Shown here piece after piece: positions 1 to 8,336 of a stretch of DNA of 64,000 nucleotides. The translations under genes were made by a program, and so were the position numbers. Below the pieces are notes generated by a model. The model saw nothing but the letters and a program-made list of their open reading frames with translations. It did not search any database and was not told where the DNA came from. The stretch spans positions 17,785-81,784 of the forward strand of contig JAGUZU010000075.1 in the NCBI GenBank assembly GCA_020060625.1, read 5' to 3'. Numbering within the stretch: the first letter of the stretch is position 1; every line of letters begins with the position of its first letter. The stretch is from Anaerolineales bacterium (GTDB lineage Bacteria > Chloroflexota > Anaerolineae > Anaerolineales > Villigracilaceae).

Positions 1-1
1 G

Positions 2-565
2 AGTTTTTTCCCGACCAAGAATCTTGGCGCGTATGGTGATGGCGGCGCCGTGGTGACAAATGATCCTGCGTTGGCAGAGCGTATGCGTATGCTGCGCACG
101 CATGGCTGGAAGAAGAAATATTATTCGGAAGAAGTCGGCTACAACAGCCGCCTCGATGCGCTGCAAGCCGCCATTTTGCAAACCAAACTTCCATATTTGG
201 ATGCGTGGAACGAGAAACGCCGCGAACTTTCGAAACGATATAACGAACATCTTTCGCCGTTGGGTATTGTTACTCCTGTGGAACGTAATTGGGCGAAGCA
301 TGTTTATCATCTGTATATTATTCGCGTGGAAAAACGGGATGAGTTGCAGGCGTTCTTGAGGCAAAAGGGTGTTGCTTCGGAAGTGTATTATCCAATACCG
401 CCGCATCTTGCCGAACCTTGCCGTAAATTTGGTTACAAGGAAGGCAACTTCCCTCACGCGGAAAAAGCCGCGAAGGAAACGCTTGCTCTTCCGCTTTACC
501 CCGAATTGACATTGGAACAGCAGGATGAAGTCATTGCTGCTGTGAAGGAATTTGTGAGTAAATAA
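2..565 (+). CDS. DegT/DnrJ/EryC1/StrS aminotransferase, C-terminal part
   Basis: PLP-dependent sugar aminotransferase that would convert a keto-sugar nucleotide to an amino sugar. The window cuts the gene: the reading frame is open from base 2, and its first residues, SFFPTKNLGAYGDGG, are the conserved DegT segment with the PLP lysine. About 188 residues remain, the C-terminal half of a family usually 360-390 residues long. The conserved GYNSRLD segment follows at about 43-49. It ends 2 bases before the ABC permease gene, so it is probably co-transcribed. It could act in a 3- or 4-amino sugar or legionaminate-type pathway; the specificity cannot be read from this fragment. Confidence 0.9.
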   Translation, partial: SFFPTKNLGAYGDGGAVVTNDPALAERMRMLRTHGWKKKYYSEEVGYNSRLDALQAAILQTKLPYLDAWNEKRRELSKRYNEHLSPLGIVTPVERNWAKHVYHLYIIRVEKRDELQAFLRQKGVASEVYYPIPPHLAEPCRKFGYKEGNFPHAEKAAKETLALPLYPELTLEQQDEVIAAVKEFVSK

Positions 566-567
566 TT

Positions 568-1434
568 ATGACGACTGAATTGAAAACGACTGAGCAAGAG
601 AATTGGTCACTGGTCATTCGTCCACAGCGCGCTTGGTGGGATCTGCACTTGGGTGATCTGTGGCGTTACCGTGATCTGGTCTGGATGTTCGTCTGGCGCG
701 ATTTTGTGGCGTATTACAAGCAGACTATTTTAGGTCCGCTGTGGTATTTGATCCAGCCGATCCTGACGACGGTGGTGTTCACGGTCATTTTCGGTAACAT
801 CGCCCAACTCTCTACAGACGGATTACCGCCGTTCCTGTTCTACCTGGCGGGGAATACGGTGTGGACGTATTTTTCCGCCAGCCTGACCAGCACATCCAAT
901 ACATTTACAGGGAACGCAGGTTTGTTTGGCAAGGTCTACTTTCCGCGGCTTGCCATGCCTGTTTCGGTTGTGATTTCACAAGTTATTTCGTTTGGCATTC
1001 GCTTTTTTGTGTTTTTAGGTTTTCTCTTTTACTTTATGGCATCCGGCGCGGACGTGCGCCCAAACTGGTGGATTTTGATTCTGCCCGTTCTCCTGTTCAT
1101 CATGGCAGGGTTGGGGTTGGGGTCGGGAATCATCGTTTCGTCTCTTACAACCAAGTATCGCGATTTACAGCAGTTGGTGACCTTTGGCGTTCAGTTGTTG
1201 ATGTATGGGACGCCGGTGATCTATCCGTTATCGTCCATTACAGGCGGATGGCGCTGGTTGATCCTTGCCAACCCGATGACGCCGGTGGTCGAGGTCTTCC
1301 GCCTGGCATTTTTGGGCGTGAGCGCCATGTCCCCGGTGTACCTGCTGTACAGCCTTGCTTTTATGGTTTTGGTGCTTTTGATCGGCGTGTTGATCTTCAA
1401 CCGCGTCGAAAATAATTTTATGGATACGGTCTAG
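568..1434 (+). CDS. ABC-2 type polysaccharide export permease (Wzm-like), first system
   Basis: Inner-membrane half of an ABC exporter for O-antigen, teichoic acid or capsule-type glycans. The 288 residues match the usual Wzm/TagG size. The N-terminal amphipathic stretch (LGDLWRYRDLVWMFVWRDF, about 28-46) leads into about six hydrophobic segments, and the KQTILGPLWYLIQP motif (about 51-64) is the family hallmark. The matching ATPase begins 3 bases after the stop. A second, diverged copy of the same pair lies at 43.0-45.2 kb, so this cluster probably exports two different glycans or linkages. Confidence 0.93.
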   Translation: MTTELKTTEQENWSLVIRPQRAWWDLHLGDLWRYRDLVWMFVWRDFVAYYKQTILGPLWYLIQPILTTVVFTVIFGNIAQLSTDGLPPFLFYLAGNTVWTYFSASLTSTSNTFTGNAGLFGKVYFPRLAMPVSVVISQVISFGIRFFVFLGFLFYFMASGADVRPNWWILILPVLLFIMAGLGLGSGIIVSSLTTKYRDLQQLVTFGVQLLMYGTPVIYPLSSITGGWRWLILANPMTPVVEVFRLAFLGVSAMSPVYLLYSLAFMVLVLLIGVLIFNRVENNFMDTV

Positions 1435-1437
1435 GTC

Positions 1438-2709
1438 ATGTCGAATACTGTTATTTCTGTTGAAAATCTTTCGAAGACGTATCGCCTCGGAGTTATTGGA
1501 ACCGGCACATTCTTTGGCGACCTGAATCGATGGTGGGCAAGGAAACTTGGCAAGCCGGATCCGTATGCCAAGATCGGCGAAGTGGATCATGGGAACCGCT
1601 TTGGCGAGACGATTCGGGCGCTGGACAATGTCAGTTTTGCCCTGCAACAGGGCGAAGCGCTGGGCATCATTGGGCGCAATGGGGCGGGCAAAAGTACGCT
1701 TCTGAAAATTTTGTCGCGCGTGACGGCTCCAACTTCCGGCGAGGTCAAGGTCAAGGGTCGCATTGCAAGCCTGCTCGAAGTCGGAACCGGTTTTCATCCC
1801 GAACTGACCGGGCGCGAAAATATTTACCTGAACGGAGCCATCCTTGGGATGAGCCGTGCGGAAGTCAATCGAAAACTCGATGAGATCGTGGATTTTTCGG
1901 GCGTGGAGAAATTTATCGATACGCCTGTCAAACGCTATTCAAGCGGGATGTACGTTCGCCTCGCCTTCGCTGTTGCCGCTCACCTCGAACCCGAAATTTT
2001 GGTGGTGGACGAAGTGTTGGCGGTAGGCGATGCGGAGTTCCAAAAGAAATGCCTTGGTAAGATGAGTGATGTGGCTAGTGGCGGGCGCACAGTACTCTTT
2101 GTAAGTCACAATTTGGCTGCGGTCTCCAACCTTTGTCAAACGGCCATCCTTATGGATAAAGGCAGGATACTACATAGCGGCGAAACAGAGGGCGTCGTTT
2201 TTAAGTACATGAACTTGAACAAAGATGCAAATTCTTTTACGGCTGACCTTCGAAATGTTCAAATAAGCGGGGAACCAAAGTTTACGAGTATCAATGTGCT
2301 CAACTCGCGTCGCGAGCCTGTCGACGCCGTTTTTTCTGGAGAAAGCATGTCTGTTGAACTTGGTTACGCCTCCACACGTACAAACCCTTTGGGACAGGTT
2401 TCAGCAAGTGCCATCTTTTCCAACGAACTTGGGGAGAATGTGATCTGTTGTTGGAGCGATCTTGTGTCCTTCAACTTCAAGAATCTGCCATCTTCTGGAA
2501 AATTAATTTGTGAAATTCCAAAACTCCCGTTACTTCCCGGGAGATATCATATTTCGTTTAATCTTGTTGTAGACAAGAGAACAACAGATAAACTGCATCA
2601 AGGCATCGCAATAAACGTTATTGAGGGCAGATTTTTTCCGACAGGGAAAATCCCCCCGCGGAAATTAGGAATGTTCTATGTCGAACATGATTGGAAATAT
2701 CATGAATAA
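1438..2709 (+). CDS. ABC exporter ATPase with C-terminal glycan-binding domain (Wzt-like), first system
   Basis: Cytoplasmic ATPase driving polysaccharide export with the permease just upstream. Walker A GRNGAGKST lies at about 79-87, the signature YSSGM at about 167-171 and Walker B ILVVDE at about 187-192. At 423 residues it is much longer than a bare ATPase. The extra 150 or so residues (from about 260) match the position and length of the Wzt C-terminal beta-sandwich, which in characterised systems recognises the non-reducing end of the finished chain. The domain differs clearly from that of the second ATPase at 43.9 kb, which suggests different cargo. Confidence 0.93.
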   Translation: MSNTVISVENLSKTYRLGVIGTGTFFGDLNRWWARKLGKPDPYAKIGEVDHGNRFGETIRALDNVSFALQQGEALGIIGRNGAGKSTLLKILSRVTAPTSGEVKVKGRIASLLEVGTGFHPELTGRENIYLNGAILGMSRAEVNRKLDEIVDFSGVEKFIDTPVKRYSSGMYVRLAFAVAAHLEPEILVVDEVLAVGDAEFQKKCLGKMSDVASGGRTVLFVSHNLAAVSNLCQTAILMDKGRILHSGETEGVVFKYMNLNKDANSFTADLRNVQISGEPKFTSINVLNSRREPVDAVFSGESMSVELGYASTRTNPLGQVSASAIFSNELGENVICCWSDLVSFNFKNLPSSGKLICEIPKLPLLPGRYHISFNLVVDKRTTDKLHQGIAINVIEGRFFPTGKIPPRKLGMFYVEHDWKYHE

Positions 2710-3403
2710 ATCCGCAAGATTGATTGCATTGATGCATCGGGTAACGGGCTGGCTGCTGAAGAAAACCCGGAATGAATTGGCGCGAAAAGATGAACGATAT
2801 GAAAATAACAGGATTGGTCCCAACGTAGATTTGGGAACTGCGGTTTTGCAAGGCGGTTGTGTCATCAAGCACCCCGTTTTTTTGAGAGGCGATATTACGA
2901 TTGGAAAATACAGCACACTTGGTCCGGAATGCGTTCTTCATGGTGGGGTAATCCAGATAGGAAATTATTGCCAGCTTGGACCGCGTGTTGCCGTCTATGC
3001 GCTCAATCATCCAATGAACCGTGTCACAACCTATGTAAATAGTACCTTGCTCGACGGTAAACTTAAGACCTCTGCATCGGACGAGACTGTCATCATTGGT
3101 AATGATGTATGGATTGGGTACGGGGCGGTTATTCTTCCGGGTATCAATATTGGCAATGGTGCTGTCATTGGCGCGGGGGCTGTTGTTAGTAGAAACATTG
3201 GTTCGTATGAAGTTGCGGCTGGAAATCCCGCTCGCATTGTAAAAAAGAGATTTGATCCGGAGCTTATTGAATTATTGAGTGAGTGGGAGTGGTGGAAACT
3301 GGACCCTGACGAACTGAAAAAACATGAAGAAATTTTTCTTGAAGATGTGATATCCAATCCGGAGGTATTAAGAAAGTACCTAAAAAAAATCGCTGCGCGA
3401 TAA
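2678..3403 (+). CDS. Hexapeptide-repeat acyl/acetyltransferase (left-handed beta-helix)
   Basis: Probable O- or N-acetyltransferase decorating a sugar or sugar nucleotide. From about residue 48 it carries repeated [LIV]-G-x4 hexapeptides. The DVWIGYGAVILPGINIG segment (about 143-159), GAGAVVSRNI and the AAGNPARIV closing motif are typical of the LbetaH xenobiotic/maltose acetyltransferase group. The start used overlaps the upstream ATPase gene by 32 bases and has AGGA about 7 bases ahead. An alternative ATG at 2702 would leave an 8-base overlap and is about equally plausible. It could be the acetylation step of an amino-sugar pathway with the DegT enzyme and NeuB/NeuC genes, but this is inference. 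Confidence 0.88.
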   Translation: MSNMIGNIMNKSARLIALMHRVTGWLLKKTRNELARKDERYENNRIGPNVDLGTAVLQGGCVIKHPVFLRGDITIGKYSTLGPECVLHGGVIQIGNYCQLGPRVAVYALNHPMNRVTTYVNSTLLDGKLKTSASDETVIIGNDVWIGYGAVILPGINIGNGAVIGAGAVVSRNIGSYEVAAGNPARIVKKRFDPELIELLSEWEWWKLDPDELKKHEEIFLEDVISNPEVLRKYLKKIAAR

Positions 3404-3442
3404 AGTTTTGCAAGTATGTCATGATTATTCGGATTATTCAGA

Positions 3443-4486
3443 ATGGAACATACAAGATTGGAACAGTTTTCTTTAAAAAGAAAAGATAAATGTTTGATCG
3501 TCGCCGAAGTAGCCCAGTCTCACGATGGCAGTCTTGGCATGGCGCACGCCTTCATTGATGCCATTGCCAAAGCCGGGGCAGATGCAGTCAAATTTCAGAC
3601 CCATATTGCCGCTGCCGAGAGCACCCGGCAAGAGCCGTGGCGCGTCAAATTCAGCAGGCAGGACGGCTCGCGCTACGACTACTGGAAGCGCATGGAGTTC
3701 ACCCCCGAACAATGGCAGGGTTTGGCAGACCATGCGAAAGAAAAGGGATTGACCTTCCTCAGTTCGCCATTCTCCATCGAGGCGGTAGATTTGCTGGAAT
3801 CCGTCGGTATGCCTGCCTGGAAAGTTGCCTCCGGTGAAATTGGCAACAAAATGATGTTGGATAAAATGCTCGAAACAGGCAAACCCATTCTTTTATCCAC
3901 TGGCATGAGCAGTCTGGATGAAATTGACGAAACTGTGGAATACATCCGCCGCCGGGATGTGGAATACGCGGTCATGCAGTGTTCGACTGCCTACCCCTGC
4001 CCGCCGGAAAAAATCGGCTTGAACTTGATCCCCTATTTGCGGGAACGCTATGAATGCGCAGTCGGGCTCTCCGACCATTCCGGCACCATCTACCCAAGTC
4101 TTGCTGCTGTAACACTAGGGATCGAAGTATTGGAAGTACATGTTGCTTTCAGCCGCGAAATGTTCGGACCCGATGTGCCCGCCTCAGTGACTACGGGAGA
4201 GCTGAAACAACTCGTGGAGGGAGTCCGCTTCATCGAACGGATGCGCAACAACCCTGTGGACAAAAATAGTTTTGCAGAAGAAGTTTTGCCATTGCGCCGC
4301 CTCTTCACGAAAAGCATCGTGGCTGACGCAGATCTGCCCAAGGGCACGGTGTTGGAAGAAAAACACCTTCGCATTAAAAAACCCGGCAATGGAATTCCCG
4401 GCGAGCGGATGAGAGACTTGATCGGTAAAAAGATACTGCGCGATATAAAGGCAGATGAGCAAATTCTGGAAGGAGATTTTTCCTAA
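3443..4486 (+). CDS. neuB: NeuB-family nonulosonate synthase, copy 1
   Basis: Condenses phosphoenolpyruvate with an N-acetylhexosamine (ManNAc or a 2,4-diacetamido-hexose) to make a nine-carbon sialic-type acid. The 347 residues have the standard layout: a TIM barrel opening with VAEVAQSHDGSL (about 19-30) and KFQTH (about 50-54), the GLSDHSGT motif near 212, and a C-terminal SAF/antifreeze-like domain (about 285-345) containing GKKILRDIKADEQI. It is followed after 5 bases by a NeuC-type epimerase, and a CMP-sugar synthetase lies 2.2 kb further on, which makes a complete minimal set. The acid could be N-acetylneuraminate or a legionaminate; sequence alone does not decide. Confidence 0.92.
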   Translation: MEHTRLEQFSLKRKDKCLIVAEVAQSHDGSLGMAHAFIDAIAKAGADAVKFQTHIAAAESTRQEPWRVKFSRQDGSRYDYWKRMEFTPEQWQGLADHAKEKGLTFLSSPFSIEAVDLLESVGMPAWKVASGEIGNKMMLDKMLETGKPILLSTGMSSLDEIDETVEYIRRRDVEYAVMQCSTAYPCPPEKIGLNLIPYLRERYECAVGLSDHSGTIYPSLAAVTLGIEVLEVHVAFSREMFGPDVPASVTTGELKQLVEGVRFIERMRNNPVDKNSFAEEVLPLRRLFTKSIVADADLPKGTVLEEKHLRIKKPGNGIPGERMRDLIGKKILRDIKADEQILEGDFS

Positions 4487-4491
4487 GCTCC

Positions 4492-5649
4492 ATGAAACGA
4501 AAAATATGCGTGGTTGTAACAGCGCGTCCAAGTTATAGCCGTATTCGAACTGCTCTCAAAGCGATTAAGGCACATCCCGATTTGGAGTTGCAATTGGTTG
4601 CGGCTGCTTCTACACTGCTGGAACAGTACGGCAATGCCATCCGTTATATGGAACAGGATGGTTTTCAAATTTCAAGCAAGGTCTATATGGTTGTGGAGGG
4701 TGAGAACCTGGCGACCATGGCAAAGACGACAGGATTGGGTTTGCTTGAACTTGCCACCACGTTCGATAATCTTAAGCCGGATGTGGTGGTGACCATTGCA
4801 GACCGTTATGAAACCATTGCTACAGCGATTGCTGCTTCTTACATGAATACCCCTCTTGTGCATATTCAGGGTGGCGAGATTACCGGCACGATTGATGAAA
4901 AAGTGCGGCATGCCGTTACCAAACTGGCAGATGTTCACCTTGTCTCCACACAAAAGGCGGCGGAGAACGTGATTCGCATGGGGGAAGCCCCGGCTTCCGT
5001 GTTCGTCACCGGCTGTCCGTCCATTGATATTGCCGCCAATGTCCTGAAGAATCCCGCCATTGATTTTGACCCGTTCGAGAAATATAAGGGCGTCGGCTCC
5101 ATCTTCGATGTTCGGAACAAGGATTATCTGGTGGTCATGCAGCACCCGGTCACTACCGAGTATGAGCAGGCGCGCACTCAGATCACGGAAACCCTGCACG
5201 CAGTGAAGGAAATCGGTCTGCCCGCATTCTGGTTCTGGCCCAATGTCGATGCGGGTTCGGATGGAACCTCAAAAGGGATTCGTGTGTTCCGTGAGAACGA
5301 ACGCCCGACTAATATCCATTTCTTCAAGAACATGGAGTCGGAGGATTTCCTGCGGCTGGTGTACAACAGCCGCTGTTTGGTGGGCAACTCCAGTGTGGGT
5401 ATCCGTGAGACCTCTTTCCTTGGAGTTCCAACGGTCAATATTGGAACGCGCGAAGCGGGGCGTGAACGGGGAAGAAATGTTCTGGATGTGGATTATGACC
5501 GGGTCCAGATTCAAGAGGCGGTTAAAAAGCAGATTTCAAACGGCAGGTATCCTTCTGATCCGCTCTATGGGCAGGGCAATGCCGGTGAACAGATTGCAGA
5601 GATTTTAAGCTCGATCCCGCTCAAGTTCGAAAAGAGACTGAATTATTAA
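4492..5649 (+). CDS. neuC: NeuC-like hydrolysing UDP-N-acetylhexosamine 2-epimerase
   Basis: GT-B-fold enzyme that hydrolyses and epimerises a UDP-N-acetylhexosamine, supplying the ManNAc-type acceptor for the NeuB encoded just upstream. It is 385 residues, as usual. Supporting segments are TARPSYSRI near the N-terminus, VTIADRYET (about 101-109), HIQGGEITGTIDEKVRHAVT (about 123-142) and GNSSVGIRETSFLGVPTVNI near 297-316. In legionaminate pathways the homologue is LegG, acting on UDP-diNAcBac. The presence of a LegB-like dehydratase at 25.9 kb keeps that option open. Confidence 0.92.
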   Translation: MKRKICVVVTARPSYSRIRTALKAIKAHPDLELQLVAAASTLLEQYGNAIRYMEQDGFQISSKVYMVVEGENLATMAKTTGLGLLELATTFDNLKPDVVVTIADRYETIATAIAASYMNTPLVHIQGGEITGTIDEKVRHAVTKLADVHLVSTQKAAENVIRMGEAPASVFVTGCPSIDIAANVLKNPAIDFDPFEKYKGVGSIFDVRNKDYLVVMQHPVTTEYEQARTQITETLHAVKEIGLPAFWFWPNVDAGSDGTSKGIRVFRENERPTNIHFFKNMESEDFLRLVYNSRCLVGNSSVGIRETSFLGVPTVNIGTREAGRERGRNVLDVDYDRVQIQEAVKKQISNGRYPSDPLYGQGNAGEQIAEILSSIPLKFEKRLNY

Positions 5650-5661
5650 AAGGCGGCAGGT

Positions 5662-6672
5662 ATGCAGACCAATTTCGATGAAATAACCGGAAGAAAAAAA
5701 TTCTTCGATAACGTAAACAAGGAACTCAACAAATTGATTGACCCCGCCACAGGCAAAGTCAAGGCGGATTTGGTGGAACAGGTCAACTGTCCCAATTGCG
5801 AGGCGAATTCATACGACCCTTTATTCGTCAAACAAGGCTTTGATTTTGTCCGCTGTAAGAACTGCAATCTTGTATATGTAACTCCCCGCCTGTTGGAGAG
5901 CGCCACTCTCGCTTACTATGGCGACGCACCCAACCAGGAATCCATGGTGGATTGGTTGAATGTACTTGCCAACCCGACCAATCAAGCCTGGCAGATCCCA
6001 TATTTTCAGGAAGCCGTGGATATTTTGGCAAAACTGATTCCCGCAAACGGAAAAATTCTGGATATTGGCTGCTCCATCGGTTTGTTCATGGAGATCGCTC
6101 AAAAATCCGGCTTTGAATGTGTTGGTCTCGAACCAGAACCGAAATCCCGCGAATATGCTCTTAATCGCGGACTGGATGTACGCCCGCAGCTTTTTAACGA
6201 TGCCGGATTACCCCCCGCCTCTTTCGACGCCATTACAATGTTTGGCGTTCTGGAACATCTCAGCAAGCCAAAGCAAATGCTTGCCGATATTTGGAATACC
6301 CTGAAACCCGGCGGCGTGGTCATGGTCATTGTGCCGAATGTTTATAGTTTTGCCAACGGCACGCTTCATGAACAGGCGCGTACGTTCACCGGCAGAAATC
6401 ACCTTAGTTACTTCGCGTGGGACACTCTTTCCGACCTCTTCAAACGTTCCGGCTATGAAGTCGCCCATTTGGATACCACGCTTGCAGGTCTGGATGCTGT
6501 CCTCAATCATTGGCAGTTCAATGATCCCCATACAAGCCTCTCGCTCGACCTTCTGCCTCCAAAAATGCGCGCGCTTCTTCAAGACCCCGAAGGACGAGCA
6601 AAGTTCGAAAAGTTCATCCGCGATTGGGATATGGGCTTGCGCCTGCGTCTTGCCGCAAGGAAACCGAAATAA
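5662..6672 (+). CDS. SAM-dependent methyltransferase with N-terminal zinc-binding CxxC pairs
   Basis: Class I methyltransferase, probably acting on a sugar or sugar nucleotide. Two CxxC pairs (CPNC about 37-40 and CKNC about 59-62) are followed by a VYVTPR segment, a layout common among C-methyltransferases of sugar clusters. The SAM-binding motif ILDIGCSIGLF lies at about 133-143, and the MFGVLEHLSKP segment is typical of the Methyltransf_11/23 group. It lies between the NeuC-like and CMP-sugar synthetase genes (12 and 3 base spacers), so its product is likely a methylated nonulosonate or linked sugar. It could be an O-methyltransferase instead. Confidence 0.85.
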   Translation: MQTNFDEITGRKKFFDNVNKELNKLIDPATGKVKADLVEQVNCPNCEANSYDPLFVKQGFDFVRCKNCNLVYVTPRLLESATLAYYGDAPNQESMVDWLNVLANPTNQAWQIPYFQEAVDILAKLIPANGKILDIGCSIGLFMEIAQKSGFECVGLEPEPKSREYALNRGLDVRPQLFNDAGLPPASFDAITMFGVLEHLSKPKQMLADIWNTLKPGGVVMVIVPNVYSFANGTLHEQARTFTGRNHLSYFAWDTLSDLFKRSGYEVAHLDTTLAGLDAVLNHWQFNDPHTSLSLDLLPPKMRALLQDPEGRAKFEKFIRDWDMGLRLRLAARKPK

Positions 6673-6675
6673 TCC

Positions 6676-7359
6676 ATGAAGCGTGTCTTGGGAATCATTC
6701 CAGCCAGAGGCGGCTCCAAGGGAGTTCCGCGCAAGAATATCCGCGAAGTGGCGGGCAAGCCGCTGATTGCCTACAGCATCATGGCTGCGCAGTCCAGCCG
6801 CCTGCTTACGCGCTGTATCGTCTCCACCGACGATACAGAAACGGCTGAAATCTCCGCCGCGCTTGGCTGCGAAGTGATGGAGCGCCCTGCCGAATTGGCG
6901 CAGGATGACACACCCACCGTCTCGGTTGTCAAACACATCTTTGAACGATTGGAATCAGAAGACGAATTGTTCGATTATGGACTTGTCTTGCAACCCACCT
7001 CCCCGCTTCGCACCGGACTTGATATTGACTCAGCGCTTCAAGCCTTGTTCCAGTCTGACGCTGATTCCATCGTCAGCGTCTATCAGGTATCCGACCATCA
7101 CCCGGCGCGAATGTACAAACTGAATAATGGACTTCTCACCCCGCTCGATGAAAAATTCGCAAGCGCGCGCAGGCAGGAACTCCCGCCGATCTATCATCGC
7201 AACGGCGCGATCTACGCCTTTCGTCGCAGCCTGCTTGATAAGGATACACTTCTTGGCAACAGAATACTTCCATACATCATGGAAGAAGACCGCTCGCTTA
7301 ATATTGACACTGAATACGATCTTGTGCTGGCAGATTTTGTTTTGAGCAGGAAAAAGTAA
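6676..7359 (+). CDS. neuA: Acylneuraminate cytidylyltransferase (CMP-nonulosonate synthetase), copy 1
   Basis: Activates the nonulosonic acid made by NeuB to its CMP form for transfer. The 227 residues carry the diagnostic N-terminal loop IPARGGSKGVPRKN (about 7-20), QPTSPLR near 115-121 and the FRRSLLDKDTLLG region. The size matches the bacterial NeuA/LegF/PseF group without an extra esterase domain. It sits directly downstream of NeuB, NeuC and a methyltransferase, probably in one operon. A second synthetase lies at 13.4 kb and a more distant SpsF-like one at 58.8 kb. Confidence 0.92.
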   Translation: MKRVLGIIPARGGSKGVPRKNIREVAGKPLIAYSIMAAQSSRLLTRCIVSTDDTETAEISAALGCEVMERPAELAQDDTPTVSVVKHIFERLESEDELFDYGLVLQPTSPLRTGLDIDSALQALFQSDADSIVSVYQVSDHHPARMYKLNNGLLTPLDEKFASARRQELPPIYHRNGAIYAFRRSLLDKDTLLGNRILPYIMEEDRSLNIDTEYDLVLADFVLSRKK

Positions 7360-7364
7360 CAGCG

Positions 7365-8336
7365 ATGATAAGAATCTTGAATGTCGAACCAGATCAATAC
7401 AGCGACGAGGCGCGATCCATCCTGAAGACAATCGGTCATCTTACAGAACAAAACATGGAGCGGGCTGAACTGCTCAAGCGCATCCGTGAATTCGATGTTC
7501 TTATCGTCCGCTTGCGCCATCAAGTGGATGCCGAAATAATGGATGCTGCGCCCGATTTGAAGGTGATCGTTTCAGCCACCACCGGGCTTGACCATATTGA
7601 CATGGAATATGCCGCTCGAAAAAATATCACTGTGCTGAGCCTGCGCGGTGAAACGGAATTTCTCCGTTCCATTCCTGCTACTGCCGAATTAACCTGGGGC
7701 TTGCTCCTGGCATTGATGCGAAACATCCCATTGGCTCATGTTTCCGTTCTTGCAGGCGAATGGCAACGTGACCGGTTCAAAGGACACGACCTCGCCGCGA
7801 AGCGACTCGGCATTCTTGGTTTGGGCAGGATCGGAGAAAAGATTGCCCGTTACGGGTTGGCATTCGATATGCGGGTCAGCGCGTATGACCCGTATCGAAA
7901 GGATTCTCTGTCTGGCGTCCCCATGAAAGATACGATGGAAGCGCTGCTTCGCAATACGGATGTCTTGAGCATCCACGTGCCGTTGAACACGGATACCATC
8001 AATCTAATCGGCGTCCAGGAATTGAACCTCCTTCCGCGCGGCTCATACCTGGTCAACACCGCTCGCGGCGCAGTCCTGGACGAGAACGCCCTGCTTGCCG
8101 CCCTTCATTCCGGTCATCTCGCGGGCGCGGCGCTGGATGTGCTGGCTGGCGAGAGAACTTCCGAAAGATCACCGTTGATTGAGTACGCCCATGCGCATTC
8201 CAATCTTTTGCTCACGCCGCATATCGGCGGCGTCACGTTTGAATCCATGACTGCGACCGAGGTTTTTATGGCAAAAAAACTGAAGGCGCACCTTGCAATG
8301 GCGAACCAAATCGGAGCAAAAAGAAAAGCCGAATGA
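7365..8336 (+). CDS. D-2-hydroxyacid dehydrogenase (phosphoglycerate-dehydrogenase-like)
   Basis: NAD-dependent dehydrogenase of the D-isomer 2-hydroxyacid family. The Rossmann motif GLGRIG lies at 152-157, and the catalytic triad can be placed as Arg234 (NTARGAVLDE), Glu263 (AGERTS) and His286 (TPHIGG). At 323 residues it lacks the ACT domain of biosynthetic SerA, so it is probably not the serine-pathway enzyme. Its place next to the CMP-sugar synthetase suggests a role in supplying or modifying an acidic sugar or a lactyl/glyceryl substituent; the substrate is unknown. The last four bases (ATGA) overlap the next gene. Confidence 0.87.
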   Translation: MIRILNVEPDQYSDEARSILKTIGHLTEQNMERAELLKRIREFDVLIVRLRHQVDAEIMDAAPDLKVIVSATTGLDHIDMEYAARKNITVLSLRGETEFLRSIPATAELTWGLLLALMRNIPLAHVSVLAGEWQRDRFKGHDLAAKRLGILGLGRIGEKIARYGLAFDMRVSAYDPYRKDSLSGVPMKDTMEALLRNTDVLSIHVPLNTDTINLIGVQELNLLPRGSYLVNTARGAVLDENALLAALHSGHLAGAALDVLAGERTSERSPLIEYAHAHSNLLLTPHIGGVTFESMTATEVFMAKKLKAHLAMANQIGAKRKAE

